Shown here: piece after piece, positions 32,268-43,900 of the stretch
Numbering within the stretch: the stretch's first letter is position 1
Layout of the letters: every line of letters starts with the position of its first letter
Origin: CAYPTY01 sp965659005
GTDB taxonomy: Bacteria > Bacteroidota > Rhodothermia > Balneolales > Balneolaceae
Assembly: GCA_965659005.1 (NCBI GenBank)
Contig: CBFHVG010000049.1
Location: 1 to 52,600, forward strand
Reading direction: 5' to 3'
DNA length: 52,600 nucleotides
The notes under the pieces: model-generated
Seen by the model: only the letters and a program-made list of their open reading frames with translations
Told to the model about the DNA's origin: nothing
The model's database searches: none
Made by a program: the position numbers and the translations under genes

Positions 32268-35200
32268 TTGACAAAGACAATGAAAAAAATTCCAAACACA
32301 CAGCGCTTATCGTTTGGAAAGACAAGTAACATAATTGATTATCCTGATTTTCTGGACATTCAGCTTGAGTCTTTCGAGAAGTTTGTACAGCTGGACGTTG
32401 CGCCTAATCAAAGAGAAGATGTAGGCCTCCAGCAAATTTTTAACGAAAATTTTCCAATTCAGGATACCCGTGAAACCCACATTTTAGAGTTTCTCTACTA
32501 CACAGTAGATACACCTAAATATAACCTGAAGGAATGTCAAGACCGCGGTCTTACCTACGCTGTTCCGCTGAAAGCTAAATTGAGATTATCATCTGCTGAT
32601 GATAGTGACGAGGCTAGCGAAACTATTGAACAAGAGGTATTCCTGGGTGATCTCCCGTGGATGACAGACAGAGGTACTTTTATCATTAATGGTGCAGAAC
32701 GAGTTATTGTAAGCCAGTTACACCGTTCACCTGGTGTGTTCTTTGGGCAGTCAGTTCACCCTAATGGTACTCAACTTTACTCTGCTCGTGTAATTCCATT
32801 CAAAGGTTCCTGGATTGAATTAACAACAGATATTCGTGACGTACTCTGGGCATATATCGACAGAAAGAAGAAGATTCCAGCAACAACTTTGCTTAGAGCA
32901 CTTGGTTATTCAACCGATCTCGATCTTCTGACTCTCTTTGAAATGTCAGATGAAGTCGCTGTTAAAACTAAAGCAGACTACAATAAGAAATTGGCTGGAA
33001 AGCGCCTGGCCGAAAATATTGTAGTTGAAGAAATGGAAGAGGTAGTTGATGACGAAACTGGTGAAGTTACTGAAGCCAAAGTCAGAAAAATCCTCCTTGA
33101 AAGAGATCATGAACTAACTGAAGATGATTATGGCATTTTTAAAGAAGCCGAGTTGAAGAAAGTTCTAGTTCAAAAAATCACAGCTGAAGAATCAGAGCGT
33201 TCTGTAATTATGAATACTCTGAGAAAAGATCCTACTCATGATGAGTATACAGCACTTGGTGAAGTTTATCAGCAAATCAGAGCTGGTGAAATGCCAGACC
33301 CTGAGACTTCTCGAGCTGTTCTTGAGAGATTATTCTTCAGTGATAAGAAATATGACCTTGGTGAAGTTGGTAGATACCGACTAAACAAACGTCTGAAACA
33401 AGAGACTAATCTTGATGTTCAGCATCTAACTAAAGAAGACATTGTAGCCATTGTTAAAGAGGTTATTCGTCTTAAGAACATGAAGTCTGTAGTAGATGAT
33501 ATTGATCACTTAAGTAACAGACGAGTTAGAACGGTTGGTGAGCAGCTTGGTCAGCAATTCGCTGTTGGTCTTGCCAGAATGGCCAGAACAATCAAAGAGA
33601 GAATGAACTCTCGCGATGCTGAGCAGTTAACACCACAGGATCTTGTGAATGCAAGAACTATTTCATCTGTGATTAACACATTCTTTGGTACAAACCAGCT
33701 ATCTCAGTTTATGGATCAAACGAATCCACTTGCTGAGTTGACTCACAAACGACGTATGTCGGCTTTGGGCCCAGGTGGTCTAACACGTGAGCGTGCTGGT
33801 TTTGAGGTTCGTGATGTTCACTATACTCATTATGGCCGTCTTTGCCCTATTGAAACTCCTGAAGGTCCAAACATTGGTTTGATTTCATCTCTTTGTATTC
33901 ATGCAAAGGTGAATGACTTCGGTTTCATTGAAACTCCTTACCGTAAGGTAAAAGAGGGTAAAGTGACAAAATCAGTAGAATATCTTGCTGCTGAGCAGGA
34001 AGATGATACAGTAATTGCACAGGCAAATGCTGAGCTGGATGATAAAAACATGTTTAAAAATGAGACTGTTTTCTCCAGAATGCGTGAAGGTAACTACATG
34101 CAGGTCCGTACTGATGAGATCGAATACATGGATGTTGCGACCAATCAGATTACATCACTTGCTGCTGCATTGATTCCATTCATCGAACATGATGATGCAA
34201 ACCGTGCATTGATGGGATCAAACATGCAACGTCAGGGTGTTCCGTTGTTAAGACCTGAGTCTCCAGTTGTGGGTACAGGTTTGGAACACAGAGCTGCACG
34301 TGACTCCAGAGCAATTATTACTGCTGATGGTGACGGTGAAGTTGTATATGTAAGTGGTACTGAAATAAGAGTTCGCTACAATAGAAGTGATCTCGAACAG
34401 CATTGCTTTTTCGATGGAGGAGTTAAGTCTTATTCTCTGAAAAAATTCGAAAGAACAAACCAGGATACGTGCGACAACCAGCGCCCGCTTGTTAAAGTTG
34501 GTGACAAAGTGAAGAAAGGCGCGCCTCTTGCTGATGGTTGTTCAACTCAAGGTGGTGAACTTGCACTGGGTAGAAACCTACTCGTAGCATTTATGCCATG
34601 GCGAGGGTATAACTTTGAGGATGCAATTGTGATTTCTGAACGAGTTGTTCAGGAAGACATCTATACATCTATTCACATTACCGAATTCGAGCAGCAAGTT
34701 CGTGACACCAAAAGAGGTGAAGAAGAACTTACGCGTGAAATTCCAAATGTGAGTGAAGAAGCTACTCGTAACCTGAATGAAAAAGGTATGATCCGCGTGG
34801 GTGCGAAAGTTAACCCGGGCGATATCCTTGTTGGTAAGATTACACCAAAAGGTGAGACAGATCCTACCCCAGAAGAAAAATTACTTCGCGCTATCTTCGG
34901 TGATAAAGCCGGTGATGTGAAGGATGCTTCAATGAAAACTCCTCCAGGTGTTTCAGGTACCGTAATTGAAACCAAACTCTTCAGTCGCAAACGCGATGAG
35001 CTTGTATCAAGAAAAGAAGAGAAGAAACTGGTTGAGCAGGAGAATGAAAGACATGCTTCTAAACTAGCTGAATTGAATCAGCAGTGGGCTGACAAAATGT
35101 ACAGCCTGCTAAGAGACAAAACTTCGCCAGGTGTTTACAACTACAGTGAAGTTGAGCTGATTCCAAAAGGTGAGAAGTATAAGAAATCAGTATTCGAAGA

Positions 35201-36095
35201 AATTGATCCGGTTAATATTAATGAGAATATTGACTGGGCTACAGATGAAGTACTAGTAGAACATGTTAAACTTCTGTTTAGCAACTACAGAGAACTTCGA
35301 AGACAAATTGATGCGGAAGCTAAACGCCGCAAATTCCAGATTCAGGTAGGAGACGAACTGCCACCGGGAATCATCCAGAAAGCAAAAGTATATGTTGCTA
35401 AGAAGCGTAAGCTTCAGGTGGGTGATAAGATGGCCGGTCGTCACGGTAACAAAGGTGTTGTTGCCAAAATCGTACCTATCGAGGACATGCCATACATGGA
35501 AGATGGTACTCCGGTTGACATCTGTCTAAACCCACTTGGTGTACCTTCTCGTATGAACCTTGGCCAAATTTATGAAACCATTCTTGGTTGGGCTGCTGTA
35601 AAACTAGGTGTGAAGTTCGCTTCCCCTGTATTTGATGGCGCCACATATGATGAAGTACAAGGTAAACTGGATGAAGCTGGCCTACCGCATGGTGGACGTG
35701 TAACTCTTTATGATGGACAAACAGGTATTCCATTCGAGCAGAAAACAACCGTAGGTTATATCTACATGTTGAAGCTGAATCACCTTGTTCAAGATAAGAT
35801 GCACTCACGCTCTATTGGTCCATATTCACTTATTACTCAACAGCCTCTCGGTGGTAAAGCACAGTTTGGTGGTCAGAGACTTGGTGAGATGGAAGTTTGG
35901 GCACTTTATGCATACGGTGCTTCCAGCATTCTTAAAGAAATGCTGACAGTGAAGAGTGACGACGTTAAAGGTCGTTCAAAAGTTTACGAGGCAATTGTTA
36001 AGGGTGAGAATTTACCTGATGGCGATGTGCCTGAATCATTCAAGGTATTGCTTCGAGAGCTTATGGGTCTCGGACTTGATATCAATATCGAATAA
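32268..36095 (+). CDS. rpoB: DNA-directed RNA polymerase subunit beta
   Basis: A 1275-residue beta subunit. The rifampicin region reads FFGTNQLSQFMDQTNPLAEL followed by THKRRMSALGPGGL, with the usual Asp, His and Ser of sensitive enzymes all present. GDKMAGRHGNKGVV and the C-terminal MEVWALYAYGAS are standard. The start is taken as TTG at 32268 because AGAGGAGAGG (32251-32261) is correctly spaced for it; the next in-frame ATG at 32280 is too far. A hairpin precedes it and rpoC follows after 29 bp. Confidence 0.97.
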   Translation: MTKTMKKIPNTQRLSFGKTSNIIDYPDFLDIQLESFEKFVQLDVAPNQREDVGLQQIFNENFPIQDTRETHILEFLYYTVDTPKYNLKECQDRGLTYAVPLKAKLRLSSADDSDEASETIEQEVFLGDLPWMTDRGTFIINGAERVIVSQLHRSPGVFFGQSVHPNGTQLYSARVIPFKGSWIELTTDIRDVLWAYIDRKKKIPATTLLRALGYSTDLDLLTLFEMSDEVAVKTKADYNKKLAGKRLAENIVVEEMEEVVDDETGEVTEAKVRKILLERDHELTEDDYGIFKEAELKKVLVQKITAEESERSVIMNTLRKDPTHDEYTALGEVYQQIRAGEMPDPETSRAVLERLFFSDKKYDLGEVGRYRLNKRLKQETNLDVQHLTKEDIVAIVKEVIRLKNMKSVVDDIDHLSNRRVRTVGEQLGQQFAVGLARMARTIKERMNSRDAEQLTPQDLVNARTISSVINTFFGTNQLSQFMDQTNPLAELTHKRRMSALGPGGLTRERAGFEVRDVHYTHYGRLCPIETPEGPNIGLISSLCIHAKVNDFGFIETPYRKVKEGKVTKSVEYLAAEQEDDTVIAQANAELDDKNMFKNETVFSRMREGNYMQVRTDEIEYMDVATNQITSLAAALIPFIEHDDANRALMGSNMQRQGVPLLRPESPVVGTGLEHRAARDSRAIITADGDGEVVYVSGTEIRVRYNRSDLEQHCFFDGGVKSYSLKKFERTNQDTCDNQRPLVKVGDKVKKGAPLADGCSTQGGELALGRNLLVAFMPWRGYNFEDAIVISERVVQEDIYTSIHITEFEQQVRDTKRGEEELTREIPNVSEEATRNLNEKGMIRVGAKVNPGDILVGKITPKGETDPTPEEKLLRAIFGDKAGDVKDASMKTPPGVSGTVIETKLFSRKRDELVSRKEEKKLVEQENERHASKLAELNQQWADKMYSLLRDKTSPGVYNYSEVELIPKGEKYKKSVFEEIDPVNINENIDWATDEVLVEHVKLLFSNYRELRRQIDAEAKRRKFQIQVGDELPPGIIQKAKVYVAKKRKLQVGDKMAGRHGNKGVVAKIVPIEDMPYMEDGTPVDICLNPLGVPSRMNLGQIYETILGWAAVKLGVKFASPVFDGATYDEVQGKLDEAGLPHGGRVTLYDGQTGIPFEQKTTVGYIYMLKLNHLVQDKMHSRSIGPYSLITQQPLGGKAQFGGQRLGEMEVWALYAYGASSILKEMLTVKSDDVKGRSKVYEAIVKGENLPDGDVPESFKVLLRELMGLGLDINIE

Positions 36096-36124
36096 TAACT
36101 GTTAATTAAATCGGAGGAAGATCC

Positions 36125-39100
36125 TTGCCGTCAACAAAAACATTAACAGTGACTAAAGACTTTTCAAGCATTGGTGTTGCACTGGCATCAGCTGAGACGA
36201 TTCTATCGAGATCTCATGGAGAAGTCTTGACGCCTGAGACTATTAACTACAGAACATTCAAGCCGGAAATGGATGGTCTTTTCTGTGAAAAGATCTTTGG
36301 CCCGGTTAAAGATTATGAGTGTCACTGTGGAAAGTACAAGCGAATTCGTTACAAAGGTATTATTTGTGACAGATGTGGTGTTGAAGTAACACGCAAAGCT
36401 GTTCGCCGTGAGCGAATGGGTCACATCACACTTACTGTACCTGTTGTACACATCTGGTATTTCAAATCACTACCAAACAAGATCGCATATCTGCTTGGTT
36501 TGTCTTCAAAGAACCTTGAAAGAATCATTTATTATGAAACTTTCGTAATCACAAATCCTGGCTTAGCCAGAGATCTTGGATACAATAAAGGTGACCTGAT
36601 TACAGAGGAAGAAAAGTATGATATCATGGATCAGCTGCCGGAGGATAACTTCGAGCTTGATAACGATGATGAAGATAAATTCATCGTTAAAGAGGGTGCT
36701 GATGCCGTTGAAGCAATGCTAGGCGATCTTCAATTAGATGATCTGGCATACCAGTTACGCCATGAAGTGAAGAACGAAACTTCGCAAATGCGTAAGAAAA
36801 AGAAACTGAAGAGACTTCAGGTTATTGAATCATTCCGTGCGGCTAATCTGCATACAGAGAACAAGCCAGAATGGATGGTTCAGCGAGTAATTCCGGTTAT
36901 TCCACCGGAACTAAGACCACTTGTTCCATTAGAAGGTGGCCGTTTCGCAACATCTGATCTGAATGACCTTTACAGAAGAGTCATCATTAGAAACAACCGT
37001 CTGAAAAGACTGATCGACATCAAAGCTCCTGATGTGATCCTTAGAAATGAGAAGCGTATGCTTCAGGAAGCGGTTGATTCTCTTTATGATAACTCAAGAA
37101 AATCAAACGCGGTTAGAAACAACAACCGCCCACTGAAATCACTCAGTGACATGCTTAAAGGTAAGAGCGGTCGTTTCCGTCAAAACCTTCTTGGTAAGCG
37201 TGTTGACTACTCTGGCCGTTCGGTTATTGTAGTAGGTCCTGAGCTGAAAATGCACGAATGCGGTCTTCCAAAAGAAATGGCCGTAGAACTGTATAAACCA
37301 TTCATTATACGTCGCCTAATTGAGCGTGGATATGTGAAAACGGTTAAATCAGCTAAGAAAGTTGTTGAACGTCGTGATCAGGTTGTTTGGGAAGTCCTCG
37401 AAAATGTAATCGATGGTCACCCGGTAATGTTAAACCGTGCTCCGACACTTCACCGTTTGGGTATTCAGGCTTATCAGCCAGTACTAATTGAAGAGAAAGC
37501 GATTCGTCTTCACCCACTATCATGTACAGCTTTCAATGCTGACTTTGATGGTGATCAGATGGCGGTTCACTTACCACTTAGCCATGATGCGGTTCTTGAA
37601 GCATCTGTGCTCATGCTTGGGTCTCATAACATTATGTCTCCTGCTTCAGGTGGTCCAATTGCTGTACCATCACAGGATATGGTTCTTGGTATCTATTACC
37701 TCACCAAAATGGCAGAAGGTATGCGTGGAGAAGGCAAATACTTTGCTTCACCAGAAGAAGTACTTGTTGCTTTCGATCAGGATAGACTTGATATCCACTC
37801 TAAGATCAATGTGAGAATTCCAAAACATGAAGGTGAAGAAGGCGAAACAGAGATGATCCTGACTACAACTGGTCGTATTGTCTTCAATCAAATTCTTCCA
37901 GAAGGAATTGGCTTCATCAACAAGACTCTTGGCAAAAAAGAGCTTAGAGTATTAATTGGTGATATTCATAAGAATGCAGGAACTAAGCTAACTGCTGACT
38001 TCCTGGATAACATGAAGAAACTTGGTTTCGAGCAGGCTACACTTGGTGGTCTGTCATTCAACTTGGATGATATTATTATCCCTGATGAAAAAGCTGAGTT
38101 GATCAACAAAGCCAAAGATGAAGTAACAGAAATTCAGTCTCGCTATGAGATGGGCTTCATTACGGATAACGAACGTTATAACCAGGTAATCGATAAGTGG
38201 ACATCAACCACTAACAGAGTATCTGAAACGCTGTTCCATGCATTGGCTACTGATAGAACAGGATTTAATCCTGTGTTTATGATGGCCGACTCTGGCGCGA
38301 GGGGTTCGAAAGAACAGATTCGTCAGCTGGGTGGTATGCGTGGTCTGATGGCGAAACCACAAAAGAGCTCTATGCAGCAGGGTGGTAAGGAAGTAATTGA
38401 GAATCCAATTCTGTCTTCATTCCGTGAAGGACTGACGGTACTCGAATACTTTATCTCTACTCACGGTGCTCGTAAAGGTCTTGCCGATACAGCACTTAAA
38501 ACAGCTGATGCTGGTTACCTGACTCGTCGACTTGTTGACGTATCTCAGGATGTGATTATTACTGAAGATGATTGTGGTACTCTTCGTGGTATCAAAATGC
38601 AGGCTCTGAAGGATAATGAAGACATCATTGAAAGACTAGAAGACCGTATTGTTGGTCGTGTGTCTATGCATGATGTATTCGATCCATTAACTGATGAGTT
38701 GATCTGCGAATCAAATCAGATGATCAGTGAAGAAATTGCAGGTAAAATTGCAGAAACTTCTATTGAAGAAGTTGAAATCAGATCGGTACTAACTTGTGAA
38801 ACTGGTCGCGGAGTATGTGCTAAGTGTTATGGTCGTGACCTGGCACGTGGTACTTTGGTTGAATCAGGCGAAGCTGTGGGTGTTATTGCAGCACAGTCAA
38901 TTGGTGAGCCTGGTACACAGCTTACACTTCGTACTTTCCACGTTGGTGGTACTGCATCTCGTCTCGAAGCTGAATCACAGCACAAAGCGAAATTCGATGG
39001 AAAAGTTGAATTCGAAAACATTCGCGTTGTTGCTTATGATGATGGTGAAGAAGAGCATAATGTAATTCTTAGCCGAGCTGGTGAGATTAAGATTCTTAAT

Positions 39101-40432
39101 GAAGAAGGCACTGTACTTATAAACTATAATGTTCCTTACGGTTCTGAACTTCTTGTTGAAGAAGGCGATATGGTACCAAAAGGAGCCTCGCTTTGTAAGT
39201 GGGATCCATACAACGCTCTGATCTTCTCAGAAGTTGATGGTAAAGTTGAGTACAAAGATATCCTTTCCGGTGTTACTTACTCTGATGAGACTGATACTCA
39301 AACAGGTCACAAAGAGAAAGTAATTATTGATTCTAAAGACAGAACACTTGTTCCAACTCTGATTGTTAAAGGAAAAGGTGATCGTCTGAGAGAAAGTACT
39401 CTTCCGGTAGACACGCACATCGTTGTTGAAGACGGCGAAAAAGTTGTTGCTGGTCAGGTTCTTGCTAAGATTCCAAGAGCTACTTCCAAATCGAAAGATA
39501 TCACGGCTGGTCTGCCTCGTGTGACTGAGCTGTTTGAGTCACGAGCTCCGGCTGATCCGGCGATCGTTTCTGAGATTGATGGTATCGTTGAAATGGGTGG
39601 TAGAAAACGTGGTTCTCAGGAAGTTCTAGTGAAGAGTAAAGATGGTACTGATGAGAAGAAATATCTTATCCCACTATCTAAGCATATTTTAGTTCAATCG
39701 AATGACTTCGTAACTGCTGGTCAATCACTATCTGACGGTACAATCCCGGCTCAGGATATTCTAAATATTCTAGGTCCATTCGCTGTACAGTCATATCTGG
39801 TGAATGAAATCCAGGAAGTATATAGACTGCAGGGTGTGAAAATTAACGATAAGCACATTGAGGTTATCGTACGCACTATGATGCAGAAAGTAGAGGTTAC
39901 CGATCCGGGAGACACTATGTATCTGGAAGGTGATAAAGTAGATCGTTTCGAATTGAACAAAAGCAATGATGAACTCATTGGTAAGTTTGTTGTTACCAAT
40001 GCAGGTGGATCTGAGCTTAAGCTTGGTAAAGTACTTGATAGAAGAGAAGTTCGTGAAATTAATAATCAGCTTATCAAAGATGATAAAGCTGAACTTGAGA
40101 CTCGCGAAGCTGAACCGGCAATCTCTAAGCCAATCCTTCTTGGTATTACAAGAGCGGCATTGTCTACTGAATCATGGTTATCAGCAGCTTCCTTCCAGGA
40201 AACAACTAAAGTTCTTACTCAGGCTTCTATTGAAGCTAAGAAAGATTTCTTACGAGGTCTTAAAGAGAATGTGGTTGTTGGACACAAAGTACCTGCTGGT
40301 ACAGGTCTTAATCAGTACAATGATATCATTGTTGGTTCCAAAGTTGAAATGGATGCTGAAGAAGCTGCAGTTGATGATGTATTTGAATCATTGGGTGCAG
40401 ATAACTCAGCTGATACGACCGAGGAAAACTAA
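36125..40432 (+). CDS. rpoC: DNA-directed RNA polymerase subunit beta'
   Basis: A 1435-residue beta' subunit. The catalytic Mg-binding motif NADFDGD is at residues 471-477. The N-terminal zinc ribbon (CEKIFG...CHCGKY...CDRCG) and second zinc site (CETGRGVCAKCYGR) are both intact. The bridge-helix/trigger-loop region contains QSIGEPGTQLTLRTFH. The start is TTG at 36125 with GGAGG (36113-36117) 7 nt before it, giving the family N-terminus. It ends the operon before a strong terminator. Confidence 0.97.
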   Translation: MPSTKTLTVTKDFSSIGVALASAETILSRSHGEVLTPETINYRTFKPEMDGLFCEKIFGPVKDYECHCGKYKRIRYKGIICDRCGVEVTRKAVRRERMGHITLTVPVVHIWYFKSLPNKIAYLLGLSSKNLERIIYYETFVITNPGLARDLGYNKGDLITEEEKYDIMDQLPEDNFELDNDDEDKFIVKEGADAVEAMLGDLQLDDLAYQLRHEVKNETSQMRKKKKLKRLQVIESFRAANLHTENKPEWMVQRVIPVIPPELRPLVPLEGGRFATSDLNDLYRRVIIRNNRLKRLIDIKAPDVILRNEKRMLQEAVDSLYDNSRKSNAVRNNNRPLKSLSDMLKGKSGRFRQNLLGKRVDYSGRSVIVVGPELKMHECGLPKEMAVELYKPFIIRRLIERGYVKTVKSAKKVVERRDQVVWEVLENVIDGHPVMLNRAPTLHRLGIQAYQPVLIEEKAIRLHPLSCTAFNADFDGDQMAVHLPLSHDAVLEASVLMLGSHNIMSPASGGPIAVPSQDMVLGIYYLTKMAEGMRGEGKYFASPEEVLVAFDQDRLDIHSKINVRIPKHEGEEGETEMILTTTGRIVFNQILPEGIGFINKTLGKKELRVLIGDIHKNAGTKLTADFLDNMKKLGFEQATLGGLSFNLDDIIIPDEKAELINKAKDEVTEIQSRYEMGFITDNERYNQVIDKWTSTTNRVSETLFHALATDRTGFNPVFMMADSGARGSKEQIRQLGGMRGLMAKPQKSSMQQGGKEVIENPILSSFREGLTVLEYFISTHGARKGLADTALKTADAGYLTRRLVDVSQDVIITEDDCGTLRGIKMQALKDNEDIIERLEDRIVGRVSMHDVFDPLTDELICESNQMISEEIAGKIAETSIEEVEIRSVLTCETGRGVCAKCYGRDLARGTLVESGEAVGVIAAQSIGEPGTQLTLRTFHVGGTASRLEAESQHKAKFDGKVEFENIRVVAYDDGEEEHNVILSRAGEIKILNEEGTVLINYNVPYGSELLVEEGDMVPKGASLCKWDPYNALIFSEVDGKVEYKDILSGVTYSDETDTQTGHKEKVIIDSKDRTLVPTLIVKGKGDRLRESTLPVDTHIVVEDGEKVVAGQVLAKIPRATSKSKDITAGLPRVTELFESRAPADPAIVSEIDGIVEMGGRKRGSQEVLVKSKDGTDEKKYLIPLSKHILVQSNDFVTAGQSLSDGTIPAQDILNILGPFAVQSYLVNEIQEVYRLQGVKINDKHIEVIVRTMMQKVEVTDPGDTMYLEGDKVDRFELNKSNDELIGKFVVTNAGGSELKLGKVLDRREVREINNQLIKDDKAELETREAEPAISKPILLGITRAALSTESWLSAASFQETTKVLTQASIEAKKDFLRGLKENVVVGHKVPAGTGLNQYNDIIVGSKVEMDAEEAAVDDVFESLGADNSADTTEEN

Positions 40433-40476
40433 ATGTCTGAAAATTAAAGATCAGTTTTATACTGATCCCGAAATAC

Positions 40477-40506
40477 AAAAAGGCTTCCCTGGTGGAAGCC
40501 TTTTTT
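40477..40506 (+). terminator. Rho-independent terminator after rpoC
   Basis: AAAAAGGCTTCC, loop CTGGT and GGAAGCC (to 40500) are followed by TTTTTT. It lies between rpoC and the convergent YtxH gene. The A-run on the left makes it potentially bidirectional. Confidence 0.9.
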
Positions 40507-40534
40507 GTTTCTGCTAGTAAAGATGAATCTGTAA

Positions 40535-40840
40535 TTAGCCTCTTCTGGCTTCTTCTATTGAATGGAGAAGATTCTCGGCTTCATCGATGAGATTTTCTGC
40601 ACGTTCTCTGGCTTCCTCAACGACTTTATCGCCTTTGATTTTAGCTTCTGAAACCAGCTGTTCTTTTTCTTCTCTTAGCTTGTCAATCAGACTATTCAAT
40701 TCATCTGAGTATTTACTCAGTTGATATGATAACCGATTTCGTGTGTTTTCGCCTGTATCAGGTGCATATAGAAGAGCTACTATTGCTCCAACCATTGCTC
40801 CTGTAACTACGCCTAAAGTAAAATTTGATGATTTGCTCAT
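40535..40840 (-). CDS. YtxH-like small membrane protein
   Basis: A 101-residue protein with an N-terminal Gly/Ala-rich membrane helix (TLGVVTGAMVGAIVALLYAP) followed by DTGENTRNRL, the YtxH-family pattern (GAxxALLxAPxSGxxTR). A long charged coiled-coil helix runs from about residue 40 to the end. Family members are linked to general stress; the molecular role is unknown. It has its own sigma-70-like promoter (40866-40894) and an AAGGA ribosome site. Confidence 0.85.
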   Translation of the reverse strand: MSKSSNFTLGVVTGAMVGAIVALLYAPDTGENTRNRLSYQLSKYSDELNSLIDKLREEKEQLVSEAKIKGDKVVEEARERAENLIDEAENLLHSIEEARRG

Positions 40841-40865
40841 GGTAGAATCCTTATTGATTTCTCGA

Positions 40866-40894
40866 ATTATAGGATTTTACACGCTTGATGTCCA
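40866..40894 (-). promoter_or_regulatory. Sigma-70-like promoter of the YtxH gene
   Basis: On the minus strand TGGACA (40894-40889), a 17-nt spacer and TATAAT (40871-40866) match the classical consensus at 5/6 and 6/6. The start site would be near 40859, about 20 nt before the ATG. It lies just beyond the stop of the upstream RND gene. Confidence 0.6.
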
Positions 40895-40911
40895 TCTAAG
40901 ATTCAAATTTC

Positions 40912-43900
40912 TTAAGCTAATTCAACCTGAAGTTGATTTTTCTTCCCACGAATCTTTGCATAAATACCCTGAAAGAACAAAATAACCTGCTTTAGACCCA
41001 CCGACAATGCCGGTGTAATAAAGAGTGTGAAGATCACACCAAATCCTAAACCACCAATAACGGCAACAGCCAACGGCGACCAAATTTCAGCACCAGCACC
41101 CAATTCAAGTGAAAGTGGGACCATAGAGCATATGGTTGTTAAGGCAGTAAGAAGTATTGGACGCATTCTTCGTTTACAGGCTTCAAGAATACCCTGCATA
41201 AATTCAGATTCTCTTTTCAAGTCGAATTCCATTCCTCTGGTATTCAAGTGCATGAAATCAACCAATACAATCCCATTATTCACAATAATACCAACCAGCA
41301 TAAAAAGACCTACCTGAGCAGTTGAACTCAAAGCAGTATCAGTAAGAATGAGAGTGAGTAATGCCCCAAAGCCAGCCATGAATAAAGTAAGCCAGATCAC
41401 AAATGGATCTCTAAAGTTTTCAAATAATGAAGCCATAATCATGAACATGAGAATCACTGCCCCCAAACCTGCGTAAGCAAACTGACCAAAGTCCTGACTA
41501 AACGCACTGGTTGCACCTGTAAACTCATATCGGTAGCCTTCTGGTAGTACAACTTCATTTTGGAGGAAGCTGACGATTACAGGCTTATATTCATTTGCAT
41601 CACCTCTAACCTGAATATTAAGATCGAGTATGGTTTCTCTATCTCTTCGCTGAAACGAATCTACCCCTTTTGTTGGAATAAACTGACCAACAGCTATGGC
41701 TGGAATTCTCTGATCGTTAACCTCAAAAACTTCCAGGTCGAAAAGATCTTCACGAGACTTAAGGGCATCTTTCTGAATTCTCACTTGTATTGGTATTTCT
41801 CTTCCTTCATACCTATAGAATCCGGCTTGATTTCCAAGCGTTTGAGTTCTTAAAGCTCCTGCAACCTGCTGGATATTGGTTCCTAATAGCCCAACTCTTT
41901 CACGATCTACTACATATTGAAGTTCAGGAGTAGGATCCGTACGTCCATTATCTACATCCAGAATATTTGGATCATTAATTAACCTTTCTTCAATCTTAGC
42001 GGAAATTTTCTGTAGTTCCTCAATTTCAGGTCCAACAAGACTTAGTCTGATTGATCGGCTACCTCCCCTAAAACCACGTCCACCAAAGTTTTGACCACCG
42101 GCGACAGATACATTAACAGTAGCACCAGGGAATGTCAGATCATCCTTGAGCTTTTCTGCTACTTCTGCTGTAGTGAGATCTCGATCATTTTGGGATATCA
42201 GTGTTAAACTGAAGCTACCCGCATTGGTTTGTTCAACCCATCGACTTCTTCCAATAGAAGAAACTATCGTCTCAACTTCCTCATGCTCATCCATTTTATT
42301 ATAAAACTGTTCCATGACAGCAAGAGTTTTTGTGAGCTTTGTTCCTTCTGTGAGTCGAAGCCTTACATCAATCTCTCCTGAATCAGTTTCAGGGAATCCT
42401 TCTTTTTCAACAACTGTGAACATATATCCTGTACCGACGATAATTCCAACCATCATAAGTGTTGGTACCCATTTATGATGTAATAACCAGTTCAGTATTT
42501 TTCCATATCCCTTTTCAAGACCTTGAATCCAGTGAAAAGTGAAACCTTGTCTTTCAAATTGATCGGCATCTAGTACAAGAACAGAAAGAACCGGAACAAG
42601 TATGATGGATGCTATAAATGATATACCGATTGCAAAACTGATCGTCAATGAAAACTCTTTGAAAACAGCAGCCTGGAAACCACTGAGCATAATAATTGGT
42701 ATAAAAACACCCAAAGTTGTTAAAGTAGACCCGAATAGGGCACCTATTACTTCATTAGTGCCTTGAAGCGCTGCCTGGTATCGAGTAAGGCCATCCTCAA
42801 GTTTTCTTGCAATACTTTCAGTAACCACAATGGCATTATCGACTAGTAGCCCAATAGCTAGGGCAAGGGCTGATATCGTAAAAATATTTAGAGAAAGCCC
42901 CGTCGCATACATTGCTGCGAAACTTGCAGCAATGGAAACTGGAATTGATGTAGCGACTACAAGTGAAATTCTCCAGCCACCCATAAATATCAGGATTACT
43001 ACCACTACAACAATAAGAGCTATTAATGCTGATTGAGCTAAGTTGTTTATGGAATCATCAATTACGCGTCCTTCATCAGACAGAATTCTCAGTTCAACAC
43101 CTGGAGGTAGCACCTCATTAATTTCTGGTACAGCTGCCTTAGCTGCATTTACAACATCAAGTGTATTTGCGTCTGAGTTTTTTTGAATTTCGATGGATAC
43201 TGATGAACGTCCATTTACTTCCACCAACGAAGTAACTTCTGTAAATCCATCTGTTACTTCAGCAACATCCTCAACTCGAATGGGAATGCCATTATCGGAC
43301 ACTCGAATGATTGTATTCTTAATTTCTTCTATCGATTTAAAAATGGATTGAGCCCGTACACTGTATGAAATGTTATTCGAAATAATATCACCGATAGGTA
43401 ATTGAGTATTATTCGAACTAATCGCGTTTTCGAGGTCCTGAGGAACTAAATTATGCTGAGCGAGAGCCATTGGTGAAATATCCACATAAATCCTTTTTTC
43501 AAGACCGCCGCGTGTATCTGCAGAGGCCAGCCCAACAATTCGCTCTAGTCGTGGTTCAACCAATTCAACGGCCAAATTTCTTAGTTCGTCCAGACCACGT
43601 ACATCTGAATTAATACTTAACTGCATTACCGGACGGTTTTCAGGATCAAACTGGAAAATTACTGGTTCACGAGCTTGAACCGGGAGTTCATCCCGAATTT
43701 GGTCAATCGCTTTTTGAACCTTTAGTTCTGTACGGCGAATATCAGTTCCGTCATATAGGCGCATGATAATGAATGCATTACCACGACTTATTCTTGCTTC
43801 AAGAGATTCAATTCCTTCAATACCAGATAAAGCACCTTCTATCGGATTTACAATTATTCGGTTAATATCCTCAGGTGAAACGTTTGCATAACCTGTACTA

